Source: an uncultured Clostridia bacterium (lineage in GTDB: Bacteria; Bacillota; Clostridia; TANB77; CAG-508). Taken from it: DNA of 12,936 bases. The notes beneath the pieces are model-generated. The model had not been told where the DNA came from. It saw only the letters and a program-made list of their open reading frames with translations, and did no database searches. Of the stretch, positions 1 through 6,488 are shown one piece after another (within the stretch, counting starts at the first letter, position 1; each line of letters starts with the position of its first letter). The stretch is taken from contig CAJFQT010000033.1 in NCBI GenBank assembly GCA_904419095.1, positions 1 to 12,936 on the forward strand, in the 5' to 3' direction. The position numbers were made by a program, and so were the translations under genes.

Positions 1-27
1 CACTTTTTAAAAAAACGCATATTATAA

Positions 28-57
28 TGTATAACTTTAGCGATTTAGTAGATACTA
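28..57 (+). promoter_or_regulatory. Sigma-G/sigma-F-like promoter of ytxC
   Basis: TGTATA at 28-33 and GATACTA at 51-57 are separated by 17 nt. This resembles the forespore consensus TGAATA-N17/18-CATACTA, with 5 of 6 and 6 of 7 matches. The -10 ends 6 nt before the ribosome binding site AAGGGAG (64-70), so the leader would be very short, much as at gpr in this window. An isolated TATAAT at 23-28 could be a sigma-A -10, but its -35 would fall off the left edge. The assignment is inferred from the motif and from the sporulation function of the gene. Confidence 0.5.
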
Positions 58-78
58 GTAAAGAAGGGAGATTGTTTG

Positions 79-939
79 ATGAAATCAATATGTATAAAAA
101 CAAATAATTCTAATTTACTAGATTATCTATATAATGAATTCAAGCTAATTGACGAAGATAATATTTGTTTTTCACTTAATGAATTTAAAAATTTTAAAAA
201 TATTATTATACATTATAATGGCGACGATTTACCTTCTTTTATAAAAAAAGTAGCTTCGATATTGTCTTATCTTGTTATTGATGAATTTGAAGAAGATTTA
301 TTAAAAAATATTATTTTTAAAAATTATTTTTATTTTGATAATAAGGAAAAAGAACAAATTTTAAATATCTGTTTTGATATTTTTTCTGATGATTTTACTA
401 ATTTATTTGATAAAAAGTTTAAACTGCTATTAACGTCTTTTTCAAAATATTTACGTAATAATAAAATTCTTTTTTTAAGTGGTTTTGTTAATTTTAGGTT
501 ATCAAATTATCATAAATTATTGGAATCTACTGTGGATGAGGCTGTTAATTCTTTTATTGTTGAAAAAGAATATTTAGAGTTTGTTTCTTTACTTAAATTA
601 TACATCTCTACACAGAGTTCTCAAATTGATACTCTTCATCTTATATATTCTGATGAAAATTCACTTTTATTAGATGATGATAAAAATATTATTCCTTTTT
701 CAGAAGATTTGTTAAAAACTAAATATTTATCTGATATTTCTTTTTCTAAAAATGATTATATTTTGAATACTCTCCTTAATTTAATTCCTCAAAAAATATA
801 TATTCATTTAATAAATAATTATATTGATGATTTTATTAATACTATTGCAATTATTTTTGAAAATAGAGTTGAATTTTGTAATGATTGTAATATTTGTAAA
901 CTGTATAAAAATATGTCTTTAGATAAATTAGGTTTCTAA
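79..939 (+). CDS. ytxC: YtxC-like sporulation protein
   Basis: This 286-residue protein resembles the YtxC family (putative sporulation protein, PF08812) of Bacillus and Clostridia. Its molecular function is unknown. Recognition rests on overall length, the acidic and Asn/Ile-rich body, and the C-terminal stretch NLIPQKIYIHLINNY followed by IIFENRVEFCNDCNICKLY. That end carries three closely spaced cysteines (about 267, 270, 273) and looks like the family's conserved Cys end, which may bind metal; metal binding is inference. There is no signal peptide or membrane segment. ATG at 79 is preferred over TTG at 76 because AAGGGAG (64-70) lies 8 nt upstream of it. It is the only plus-strand gene here and converges on its neighbour across a shared terminator. 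A forespore-type promoter motif precedes it. Confidence 0.72.
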   Translation: MKSICIKTNNSNLLDYLYNEFKLIDEDNICFSLNEFKNFKNIIIHYNGDDLPSFIKKVASILSYLVIDEFEEDLLKNIIFKNYFYFDNKEKEQILNICFDIFSDDFTNLFDKKFKLLLTSFSKYLRNNKILFLSGFVNFRLSNYHKLLESTVDEAVNSFIVEKEYLEFVSLLKLYISTQSSQIDTLHLIYSDENSLLLDDDKNIIPFSEDLLKTKYLSDISFSKNDYILNTLLNLIPQKIYIHLINNYIDDFINTIAIIFENRVEFCNDCNICKLYKNMSLDKLGF

Positions 940-958
940 ATTTTAATATAAATTAAAT

Positions 959-1009
959 AAAACAATATCCCATTTTTGTATTCTAAACTTGTATTTGGGA
1001 TATTGTTTT
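959..1009. terminator. Bidirectional intrinsic terminator between convergent genes
   Basis: A perfect inverted repeat pairs 959-972 (core AACAATATCCCA) with 996-1009 (core TGGGATATTGTT) around a 23-nt loop. T-rich sequence follows the stem on the plus strand, and TTTTATTTAATT follows it on the minus strand. It sits between the ytxC stop (939) and the stop of the minus-strand membrane protein (1047), so it can serve both genes. Confidence 0.85.
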
Positions 1010-1046
1010 TATTATTTGTATATTTATTTTTGCGTTTAAATATTTT

Positions 1047-1877
1047 TTAATCATTTAAAGACATAAAACTAGATATTGAATCTATTCCATCTTCTAATCC
1101 TGGGTATAAAGCTTTTGCTAGATTTTCATCTGCATTTATCTTCCATGCCCCATCTGTTTTTGTTAAATTAATTGTTTCTGTTACAGTTTTATTTCCTAAT
1201 GAATCACTTTTTAATTCATTTAATAATAGAGTAAATTGCTCTTCTTCTGTAACGTCTTCGTTATTTATAAATTTTTGGAACATTGTTTGTATATAGTTTT
1301 TGAATGCTGTTTCATAGTCTTTATTTGTTACTTCTATCTCTATTGTTGCGATATCATTTTCTTCTTTTACAGATTTTATGTTCCATTCTAATGATTCAAA
1401 TAATATTGCATCATTTTCTTTACTTGATTCTTCGTTTAATCCTACTGCTTTTGATAATGATATATCATCATAAGATACATATTGGTTTACCTTGTCTATA
1501 TTTCCATCTTTTAATGCTTTTAACATATTGTTAAGTGATTTTTCAGGTGTTGGAATTGCTAAATAAATTAGACCAATTATTACTAGTAATATTATTATTA
1601 TTGCTAAAACTCTTGCAAATAATCCTTTTTTGCCTTCTTTTTCTGTTTTATTTTTTGCTTTTTCTTTTTTCCCTTTTTTATTTTTTTGATTGTTTTGTAC
1701 TACATTTTCTTCTTTTTTTACTTTTTCAAATTTAGGTTTTTCTTCTTTATTTGTTTCTTTATTTGCTGATTCTGTTACTGTTTTTTCTTCTTTTTTTGGT
1801 TCTTTTTTTGTTTCTGCCTTTTCTACTTTTTTTACTTCCTCTTTCTCTATTTTCTTTTCTTTGTTTTCTTCTGCCAT
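1047..1877 (-). CDS. Membrane-anchored protein with highly charged Lys/Glu N-terminus
   Basis: This 276-residue protein has three parts. Residues 1-85 are almost entirely Lys, Glu, Asn and Thr (low complexity, probably disordered). Residues about 87-108 form one strong membrane helix (LFARVLAIIIILLVIIGLIY). Residues 110-276 form a soluble domain. That domain begins PEKSLNNMLKALKDGNIDKV and ends with alternating strands (TVTETINLTKTDGAWKI). This recalls the NTF2-like DUF4878/DUF5105 lipoprotein-type domains ('number of residues per use' modules that follow an anchor in Firmicutes). The family match is tentative. The positive-inside rule suggests a cytoplasmic charged tail and an extracellular domain. 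AAAGGAGG lies 8 nt before the ATG at 1877, and a strong sigma-A promoter lies upstream, so it is probably monocistronic. Function is unknown. Confidence 0.85.
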   Translation of the reverse strand: MAEENKEKKIEKEEVKKVEKAETKKEPKKEEKTVTESANKETNKEEKPKFEKVKKEENVVQNNQKNKKGKKEKAKNKTEKEGKKGLFARVLAIIIILLVIIGLIYLAIPTPEKSLNNMLKALKDGNIDKVNQYVSYDDISLSKAVGLNEESSKENDAILFESLEWNIKSVKEENDIATIEIEVTNKDYETAFKNYIQTMFQKFINNEDVTEEEQFTLLLNELKSDSLGNKTVTETINLTKTDGAWKINADENLAKALYPGLEDGIDSISSFMSLND

Positions 1878-1907
1878 AATTACTACCTCCTTTTATTTTA
1901 TGTTTTT

Positions 1908-1936
1908 ATTATATATTAACTATTTTTTTATTTCAA
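1908..1936 (-). promoter_or_regulatory. Sigma-A promoter of the charged membrane protein gene
   Basis: On the minus strand, TTGAAA (1931-1936) and TATAAT (1908-1913) are spaced by exactly 17 nt. The start codon lies about 30 nt downstream of the -10, with AAAGGAGG in between. This is a near-consensus vegetative promoter. Confidence 0.8.
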
Positions 1937-2043
1937 CATTTTTTTACTTTTTTCTTATATTTATTTTACTTTTTGGTTACTATTTAGACTAAATTTTGTA
2001 GCGTAGTCCAAAAGGTTGATATATAAATATTTTTTCTTTTTTA

Positions 2044-2472
2044 TTAAATTCTACTTTTATCAACATTATAACACATAGTGATAAAAAACCAGAAACTTCC
2101 TACCAGTAAAAGTGCAACTATTAATATTGTAATTATAGTTCCTGCTTTTATACTTATATCTAAAAAATAGCAAATCCATTTTACAGCTTGAAAATTGATT
2201 CCAGCCAAACCACTTTTAAAACTATTGTCCTTTGCTTTTAAAAAGTCTTCGGATGGGATATTGTATATTTCTGATAGTTGATATATTATATTTAGATTTG
2301 GATATTCTAGTCCTTTCTCCCATTTTTTTACTGTTTTTTCTGTTATGCTTCTATCATTTATTTTTTCTGATAATTCTAAATATGATAGATTGTTTTTGGT
2401 TCTTAATTCATGTAATAATTCTTCTATTGTTACTTTTTCTTCTTCATCTTTTTTACTGTTTTTATGCTTCAT
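2044..2472 (-). CDS. XRE-family HTH protein with C-terminal membrane segment
   Basis: This is a 142-residue protein. Residues about 16-80 form an XRE/Cro-CI-type helix-turn-helix domain: IEELLHELRTKNNLSYLELSEKI, then the recognition region SITEKTVKKWEKGLEYPN, then NIIYQLSEIYNIPSEDFL. The pattern 'T.KKWE.G..YP....I..LS..Y.I....L' is typical of the family. Residues about 108-134 (AGTIITILIVALLLVGSFWF) form a strong hydrophobic helix, and 95-106 may be a second, shorter one, so the regulator is predicted to be membrane-tethered. The only upstream Met is at 2472. The Shine-Dalgarno is weak: GGGG lies 12 nt away. It has its own sigma-A promoter, so it is not simply co-transcribed with gpr. Its target is unknown; the adjacent membrane protein gene is a plausible candidate, but nothing in the sequence shows it. 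Confidence 0.85.
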   Translation of the reverse strand: MKHKNSKKDEEEKVTIEELLHELRTKNNLSYLELSEKINDRSITEKTVKKWEKGLEYPNLNIIYQLSEIYNIPSEDFLKAKDNSFKSGLAGINFQAVKWICYFLDISIKAGTIITILIVALLLVGSFWFFITMCYNVDKSRI

Positions 2473-2498
2473 TTTAATTTTAATCCCCTTTTTGTTTT

Positions 2499-2527
2499 AT
2501 TATATCAATGTGTAGTTCTCTTTTCAA
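2499..2527 (-). promoter_or_regulatory. Sigma-A promoter of the XRE regulator gene
   Basis: On the minus strand, TTGAAA (2522-2527) and TATAAT (2499-2504) are spaced by 17 nt, just downstream of the gpr stop. It gives the regulator independent vegetative expression next to a sporulation-specific gene. Confidence 0.8.
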
Positions 2528-2545
2528 TATTTTTTTGAATTTTTA

Positions 2546-3481
2546 TTACATGGCAAGATTTATTCCTTGTGCAACTATATCTTTCATATTTTCTATCAAT
2601 ACATCTATTTCTTTTGGTGTTACTATCATATTATATTCTCCTACATTTAGAGCTTCTTTTACTTCTTCATATTTATCATTTTGTTGCAAATTGTTTAAAT
2701 AATCATTTGATTCTGCTTTTTCTTGCAGGCGTTCAATAAATATGTCTATTCCTTCTGATACTAATGTTGCAAGTTCTACAACTGTTGGAATTCCAATAGC
2801 TATTACTGGTATTCCTAGAGTATTTTGGCTTATTTCTTTTCTCGTATTTCCTACTCCTGCTCCCGGTACTATTCCTGTATCTGATATTTGTATTGTACTA
2901 CTTATTCTTTCTATGCTTCTTGATGCTAATGCATCTATTACTATTGCTAATTTTGGTTTTGTGTTTTCTACTACTCCTTTTAATATTTCTACTGTTTCTA
3001 TTCCTGTTGTTCCAAGAACTCCAGGTGAAATTGCACTTACCATTCTAGTTCCTTCTTTTACATATTGTGGCATATAATTTATAAAATGTCTTGTTACTTC
3101 TATTTCATTTATTGTTTTTGGTCCTAAGCTATCAGGTGTTACAGTTTCATTTCCTAATCCTACTATTAATATTTCTCCTTTATTGTCTATATATGTTGCT
3201 ATTATGTTTTTTAATTCTTTTGATAACGTTTCTGCTGCTCGATTTATTTCTTCTTCTTGTGCTATTTTTAGTCCTTTAATGTCTATTGTTGTATATATTC
3301 CTTTAGGTTTTCCTATTGCTTTTTCTCCTTCTTCATTTGTTATTTTTACTCTCTCTACTGATATTTTATCATTTATATCTTCTTTTTGACTTTCTATTCC
3401 ATTTATTTCTCCTTCTATTCCTTCTGTTTTTTGGTATATGTCTCTTCTTTCTGATGCTAAGTCTGTTCTAAAATTTATCAT
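2546..3481 (-). CDS. gpr: GPR endopeptidase (germination spore protease)
   Basis: GPR cleaves the small acid-soluble proteins (SASPs) that coat spore DNA, early in germination. It is made as a zymogen in the forespore and autoprocessed. The 311-residue protein has family landmarks in order: FRTDLASE at 4-11, which mimics the SASP cleavage site and marks the propeptide cut; GLGNETVTPDSLGP at 108-121; SPGVLGTTGIET at 152-163; IDALASRSIERI at 182-193; GAGVGN at 207-212; and the C-terminal TPKEIDVLIENM. Asp117 and Asp183 correspond to the two aspartates considered catalytic in this atypical aspartic peptidase family (A25). The protein is shorter than Bacillus GPR, and I see no gap in the motifs. 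AAGGAG (3492-3497) precedes the ATG at 3481. A sigma-G-like promoter and an unusual inverted repeat lie immediately upstream. Confidence 0.96.
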   Translation of the reverse strand: MINFRTDLASERRDIYQKTEGIEGEINGIESQKEDINDKISVERVKITNEEGEKAIGKPKGIYTTIDIKGLKIAQEEEINRAAETLSKELKNIIATYIDNKGEILIVGLGNETVTPDSLGPKTINEIEVTRHFINYMPQYVKEGTRMVSAISPGVLGTTGIETVEILKGVVENTKPKLAIVIDALASRSIERISSTIQISDTGIVPGAGVGNTRKEISQNTLGIPVIAIGIPTVVELATLVSEGIDIFIERLQEKAESNDYLNNLQQNDKYEEVKEALNVGEYNMIVTPKEIDVLIENMKDIVAQGINLAM

Positions 3482-3525
3482 AAAAAATCCACTCCTTACT
3501 TTTTTATAGTATTTGTGGATTTTTT
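3482..3525 (-). terminator. Hairpin overlapping gpr promoter and ribosome binding site
   Basis: A perfect 11-bp inverted repeat pairs GTGGATTTTTT (3515-3525) with AAAAAATCCAC (3482-3492) around a 22-nt loop. Read on the minus strand, it lies 19 nt after the stop of the leucine-rich-repeat gene and ends in a T run that touches the gpr start codon. It can act as that gene's terminator. The loop and 3' arm contain the gpr Shine-Dalgarno. Confidence 0.6.
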
Positions 3526-3536
3526 TTATTTATTCA
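3507..3536 (-). promoter_or_regulatory. Sigma-G-like promoter of gpr
   Basis: On the minus strand, TGAATA (3531-3536) and AATACTA (3507-3513) are spaced by 17 nt. This matches the forespore sigma-G consensus TGAATA-N17/18-CATACTA at every position but one. The predicted start of transcription (about 3500) is just ahead of AAGGAG. In Bacillus, gpr is known to be transcribed by sigma-F and sigma-G, which supports the reading. Confidence 0.75.
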
Positions 3537-3544
3537 TTTCTTAT

Positions 3545-4927
3545 TTAATTTTGCCATTCTATTATCCTTGTTCCTCTTATTGCTCCCCATGGTGAACCTT
3601 CTATGCTATTTGCAGGTTTGTTTATTTTTATTTTTTCTAAATTAGTTGCATTTGCAAAACATAGTCCTCCTATTTTTTCTACATTTGTTGGTATATCTAT
3701 TTCTATTAATCCATAGCAAAAATTAAATGAATCTCCTATTTCTTTTAATGATGTTGGTAATTGAATTGAAGTCATATTTTGTTGATTATGAAAAGCCCTA
3801 TCTCCTATTTTTTGTATATTTTCTGGGACTATAAAATCCCCTTGAATTCTTTCTATTACTGTTATTAATTCTGTCTTTTCTTTATTATATAGAATGTTAT
3901 TTTCGATTGTGTAATATGGATTTTCTTCATCTATTATAACTTCTCCATTACCGTTCATATATTTAAATATTGGGTCTATGTAACTTACATTTTTTCCTAT
4001 TTTTAGAGTTTTTAAATTTTTATTTTCCTGAAAAGCCTGAGATTCTATACTTTTAACCGATTCTGGTAAAATAACTTCTTCAATGTTACTTGCTGATTTA
4101 AATGAAAATCCTCCTACTTTTTCTAAATTTTCAGATAATGTAACTGTTTTTTCTTTGGTAAAACATAGTAATAATTCTTTTTTGTCATATGAATATAAGC
4201 AATTATTTTCTACTGTCATGTTTGTATTATTACTGTCTACTTCTATAGAGCTAATACTTGAAGGTATTCCTTCCATATTAATATAACTTAAACTTTGTGG
4301 AATTATTAATTTTGTGATATTTTGATAATTGTTTATTGATGTGCTAAAATATTTTATTCCTGATGGGATTTCAAATGTTGAACTTTGTTTTAATACCTTA
4401 TCTGAGATAAATATAATTTCTGATTTATCTTTAGGTAATAAAATTCCGCTTTCATAAACATAATATTGATTTTTGGAATCAATATTGATAGTTTCTAAAT
4501 TTATGCAACCAGTAAAAACTGCATTTTTTATTGATTTTATGCTTTCTGGTATCTCTATTTGTGATAATTCTGTACATCCTTCGAATACTCTATTTTGTAA
4601 TTCTTCTACACCATTTTCAAAAATAACTTTTGTTAATCCTGTGTCTCCTGAAAAACAATATGCTCCTACAGTTTTTACTCCTGATGGTACAGTTATTTGT
4701 TTCAAGTTTGGGTCGGCATAAAAGGCTTGGTCTTTTATATCTTTTAAAGATTGTGACATAGTTACATTTTTTAAATTTGCACAACCTTGAAATGCAGATA
4801 CTCCTATACTTTCAACTCCATCTTCCATTATTACTGTTTCTAAGTCCTTATTGCCTCTAAAAGCATTCATCTTTATCTCTTTTACTGTTCCTGGTTGTTG
4901 ACATTGGGTAAAACAGGGAGTTTTCAT
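3545..4927 (-). CDS. BspA-like leucine-rich-repeat protein, probably 5'-truncated
   Basis: This 460-residue frame consists almost wholly of LRR_5 (BspA/TpLRR-type) repeats from about residue 15 to 440. Units follow the pattern AF.GC..L..I.IP..V..IG, for example AFQGCANLKNVTM, VFEGCTELSQIEIPESIKSI and CFANATNLEKIKI. Less regular segments (ESGILLPKDKSEIIFI; NNILYNKEKTELITV) lie between repeat blocks, as is usual in these proteins. Relatives are typically secreted or surface adhesins, but no signal peptide, membrane segment, lipobox or sorting motif is visible. The N-terminus MKTPCFTQCQQPGTVKEI enters directly into a repeat. The ATG at 4927 lies 10 nt after a terminator stem with no Shine-Dalgarno. 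Met20 (4870) is an alternative start after AAAGAGAT. The gene may be a remnant that has lost its export region. Confidence 0.75.
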   Translation of the reverse strand: MKTPCFTQCQQPGTVKEIKMNAFRGNKDLETVIMEDGVESIGVSAFQGCANLKNVTMSQSLKDIKDQAFYADPNLKQITVPSGVKTVGAYCFSGDTGLTKVIFENGVEELQNRVFEGCTELSQIEIPESIKSIKNAVFTGCINLETINIDSKNQYYVYESGILLPKDKSEIIFISDKVLKQSSTFEIPSGIKYFSTSINNYQNITKLIIPQSLSYINMEGIPSSISSIEVDSNNTNMTVENNCLYSYDKKELLLCFTKEKTVTLSENLEKVGGFSFKSASNIEEVILPESVKSIESQAFQENKNLKTLKIGKNVSYIDPIFKYMNGNGEVIIDEENPYYTIENNILYNKEKTELITVIERIQGDFIVPENIQKIGDRAFHNQQNMTSIQLPTSLKEIGDSFNFCYGLIEIDIPTNVEKIGGLCFANATNLEKIKINKPANSIEGSPWGAIRGTRIIEWQN

Positions 4928-4937
4928 TATCCCAAAA

Positions 4938-4965
4938 AGACTTTTTAGTATAAACTAAAAAGTCT
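4938..4965 (-). terminator. Intrinsic terminator after the frameshifted surface gene
   Basis: A perfect 12-bp stem pairs AGACTTTTTAGT (4938-4949) with ACTAAAAAGTCT (4954-4965) around the 4-nt loop ATAA. On the minus strand the stem runs into TTTTTGGG. It lies 5 nt after the stop at 4971 and 10 nt before the leucine-rich-repeat ATG, separating the two transcription units. Confidence 0.85.
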
Positions 4966-4970
4966 GAATA

Positions 4971-5270
4971 CTATATAACGTAAAGAACAAAACGGAAAGA
5001 CGTACTATAAAATGCACTCCCATCACCATTATTTCGAAAAGAAGCTGCATAATTATATTCATAGTTACCCCCTCTTATTACATATGGGTTACTATTATCT
5101 CGAAAACATTTTTCTGCTACATATTCAAAATAATTTCCTTCTAAATCATAAATGTTACATACTTTATCTTCCTCATTTTGTCCTGTTCTTGTTTTTGAGC
5201 CTATATGAACATTATCATCTGGTGTCAATATATCAAATTTGCTACTTCCTGTACCGTTTGTTTTTTCCAT
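4971..5270 (-). pseudogene. C-terminal half of frameshifted FGE-sulfatase-fold surface protein
   Basis: This 99-residue frame holds the C-terminal part of a formylglycine-generating-enzyme/SUMF1-type (C-type-lectin-like) fold. Visible motifs are VCNIYDLEGNYFEYVAE, VIRGGNYEYNYAASFR and the terminal SFRFVLYV, which match the family's 'DL.GN..E', 'RGG.Y' and 'GFR.VLY' blocks. Its ATG (5268-5270) has no Shine-Dalgarno and is not a natural gene start. Removing one A from the run of six at 5261-5266 joins it in frame to the preceding gene, giving about 364 residues. The segment has no cysteine at the position expected for catalytic FGE, so it is more likely a binding or structural domain than an enzyme. 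A strong terminator follows, so the 3' end looks intact. Confidence 0.7.
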
Positions 5271-6066
5271 CTATAAATCCCATAATTACATCCCATTGAA
5301 TTCCTGAACATAACGCACTTTTAACATAATCATTATCTATAAAAGTTTTTGCTAATGCCTTAATTTCTTCTTGCGATTTATAATTATATACTGTTACATC
5401 TTTTTTACTTATTAAATTATTTGAGCCATCATTTCCTGCTTCATATCTTGATACATAAAACCCGCCTGCACTTAACACTCTTTTTCTTTCTTCTTTTTCA
5501 TTTATTTCTCCTATTTCTTGTTCATCTGTTATCTCTTCTGATATTGTAGGCTTTATTTCTTCAGGTAAATATTCTGAATCTGTATATGATGCTACTGAAT
5601 TAATTTTCATTTCATAGTCCACGTTTCTATTATATTGTTCTTCACTTCTTACTGGTATCCAAACAAACTGATTTCCTTCATTATTTACATCATTTTCTTT
5701 ATCTGATATTACTAAACCTTCTTCTACATTATCTAAGTCTGGGACAATTGCAAAACCTACTGGTATTATTGCTGTCCCGTTATTGGAATATTTCTTATTC
5801 TTTCCTGTCACTATCTCTCCTACAACTGCTGTATCTAATGTAGAATTATTAATTAAATCTTCATAATTAGTTAATTTATTTTTTTCATCCTTTTGTGCTT
5901 CTTCAGTTTGTTCTTTTGCATCTGCTGCTCTTTTAAGTATGCCATTATCTCCAGATAACGCCACTATCGTAACCCCTGCTAGTATTAGCAAAACAATAAT
6001 TGTTATCACTAATGCTATTAATGTTATTCCTTTTTTCTCTTTTATCATCTTTCTTTTCTTTTGCAT
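5242..6066 (-). CDS. Prepilin-like N-terminus plus first half of FGE-sulfatase-fold domain (frameshifted)
   Basis: This is a 274-residue frame. Residues 1-13 (MQKKRKMIKEKKG) are basic and end in Gly, and ITLIALVITIIVLLILAGVTI (14-34) is one hydrophobic helix. Together they look like a type III/prepilin signal cleaved after Gly13, although position +5 is Ala rather than the usual Glu. A charged helix (50-72) follows. Next are the FGE/SUMF1-type segment FVWIPVRSEEQYNR (134-147), GGFYVSRYEAG (201-211) and SGIQWDVIMGFIDG (254-267), after which the frame runs into KNKRYRK and stops. The missing C-terminus is encoded in the next frame, so the product is probably truncated. The start at 6066 is chosen over an upstream Met at 6144 because AAAGGAGAG lies just before it. 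Similar proteins are multicopy in gut Clostridia and are presumed surface-exposed; the role is unknown. Confidence 0.75.
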   Translation of the reverse strand: MQKKRKMIKEKKGITLIALVITIIVLLILAGVTIVALSGDNGILKRAADAKEQTEEAQKDEKNKLTNYEDLINNSTLDTAVVGEIVTGKNKKYSNNGTAIIPVGFAIVPDLDNVEEGLVISDKENDVNNEGNQFVWIPVRSEEQYNRNVDYEMKINSVASYTDSEYLPEEIKPTISEEITDEQEIGEINEKEERKRVLSAGGFYVSRYEAGNDGSNNLISKKDVTVYNYKSQEEIKALAKTFIDNDYVKSALCSGIQWDVIMGFIDGKNKRYRK

Positions 6067-6102
6067 TTTTATCTCTCCTTTTCTTTTTATTAAGTATATT
6101 AA

Positions 6103-6130
6103 TTTGTATAAAATACAAAAGTTTTGTATT
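6103..6130. promoter_or_regulatory. Operator-like stacked palindromes upstream of the surface gene
   Basis: Three half-sites alternate: TTTGTAT (6103-6109), ATACAAAA (6113-6120) and TTTTGTATT (6122-6130). They form two overlapping palindromes; AATACAAAA-g-TTTTGTATT is perfect over 9 bp per arm. They lie 37-64 bp upstream of the start codon, where a regulator could act. Possible -10 sequences (TATACT-like) are nearby, but I cannot assign a convincing -35. Confidence 0.4.
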
Positions 6131-6388
6131 ACTATATAATTCAATATTTCTTATCTTATCTTTTGTTGTTATTTTATCTTTTTATTTTTTTTTTTTTATT
6201 AAACTATTGATTTTTTTCTTAGAGAATGGTATATTTTATTTAGCTTTTATTAATAATAAATTAATATAATTTATATAAAAGAAGTAGAAAATCTATATCA
6301 AAAATACTAACTTAGATTTCTTGTTTACCATATGAGGAAAAATCTATAATTGATTAAAATTAAAGCCGACTTTTCCTATACGCAAAAA

Positions 6389-6488
6389 AAAATAAAAAAG
6401 TTCTCAATTATTGAAGTGAACCCAAATTATTAAACTTTTTTGTCTAATAATTTGGGTTCAGTTTATTATCGTAGAACTTTTTTATTTT
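6389..6488. repeat. 100-nt nested palindrome (possible bidirectional terminator or small mobile repeat)
   Basis: The outer perfect 16-bp arms are AAAATAAAAAAGTTCT (6389-6404) and AGAACTTTTTTATTTT (6473-6488). The inner perfect 16-bp arms are TGAACCCAAATTATTA (6417-6432) and TAATAATTTGGGTTCA (6445-6460), around a 12-nt loop. The two 12-nt stretches between inner and outer arms pair only in part. The minus strand continues into a long T run and the plus strand into T-rich DNA, so it could terminate transcription both ways. It lies 88 nt past the fhs stop. Confidence 0.8.

Noticed and set aside
4971..5100. Possible variable region of a diversity-generating retroelement, since C-type-lectin-like folds are known targets
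   Set aside because: The codons are not enriched for AAC in the usual pattern, and no reverse transcriptase or template repeat is present in the window.
5259..5268. Slippery heptamer A AAA AAC in the correct phase, suggesting programmed -1 frameshifting
   Set aside because: A -1 shift leads to a stop after eleven more codons and not into the frame encoding the C-terminus; that frame is +1.
6185..6197. Run of 13 T as a phase-variable promoter tract
   Set aside because: It lies about 120 nt upstream of the start with no promoter elements assignable around it; homopolymers are expected in such AT-rich DNA.
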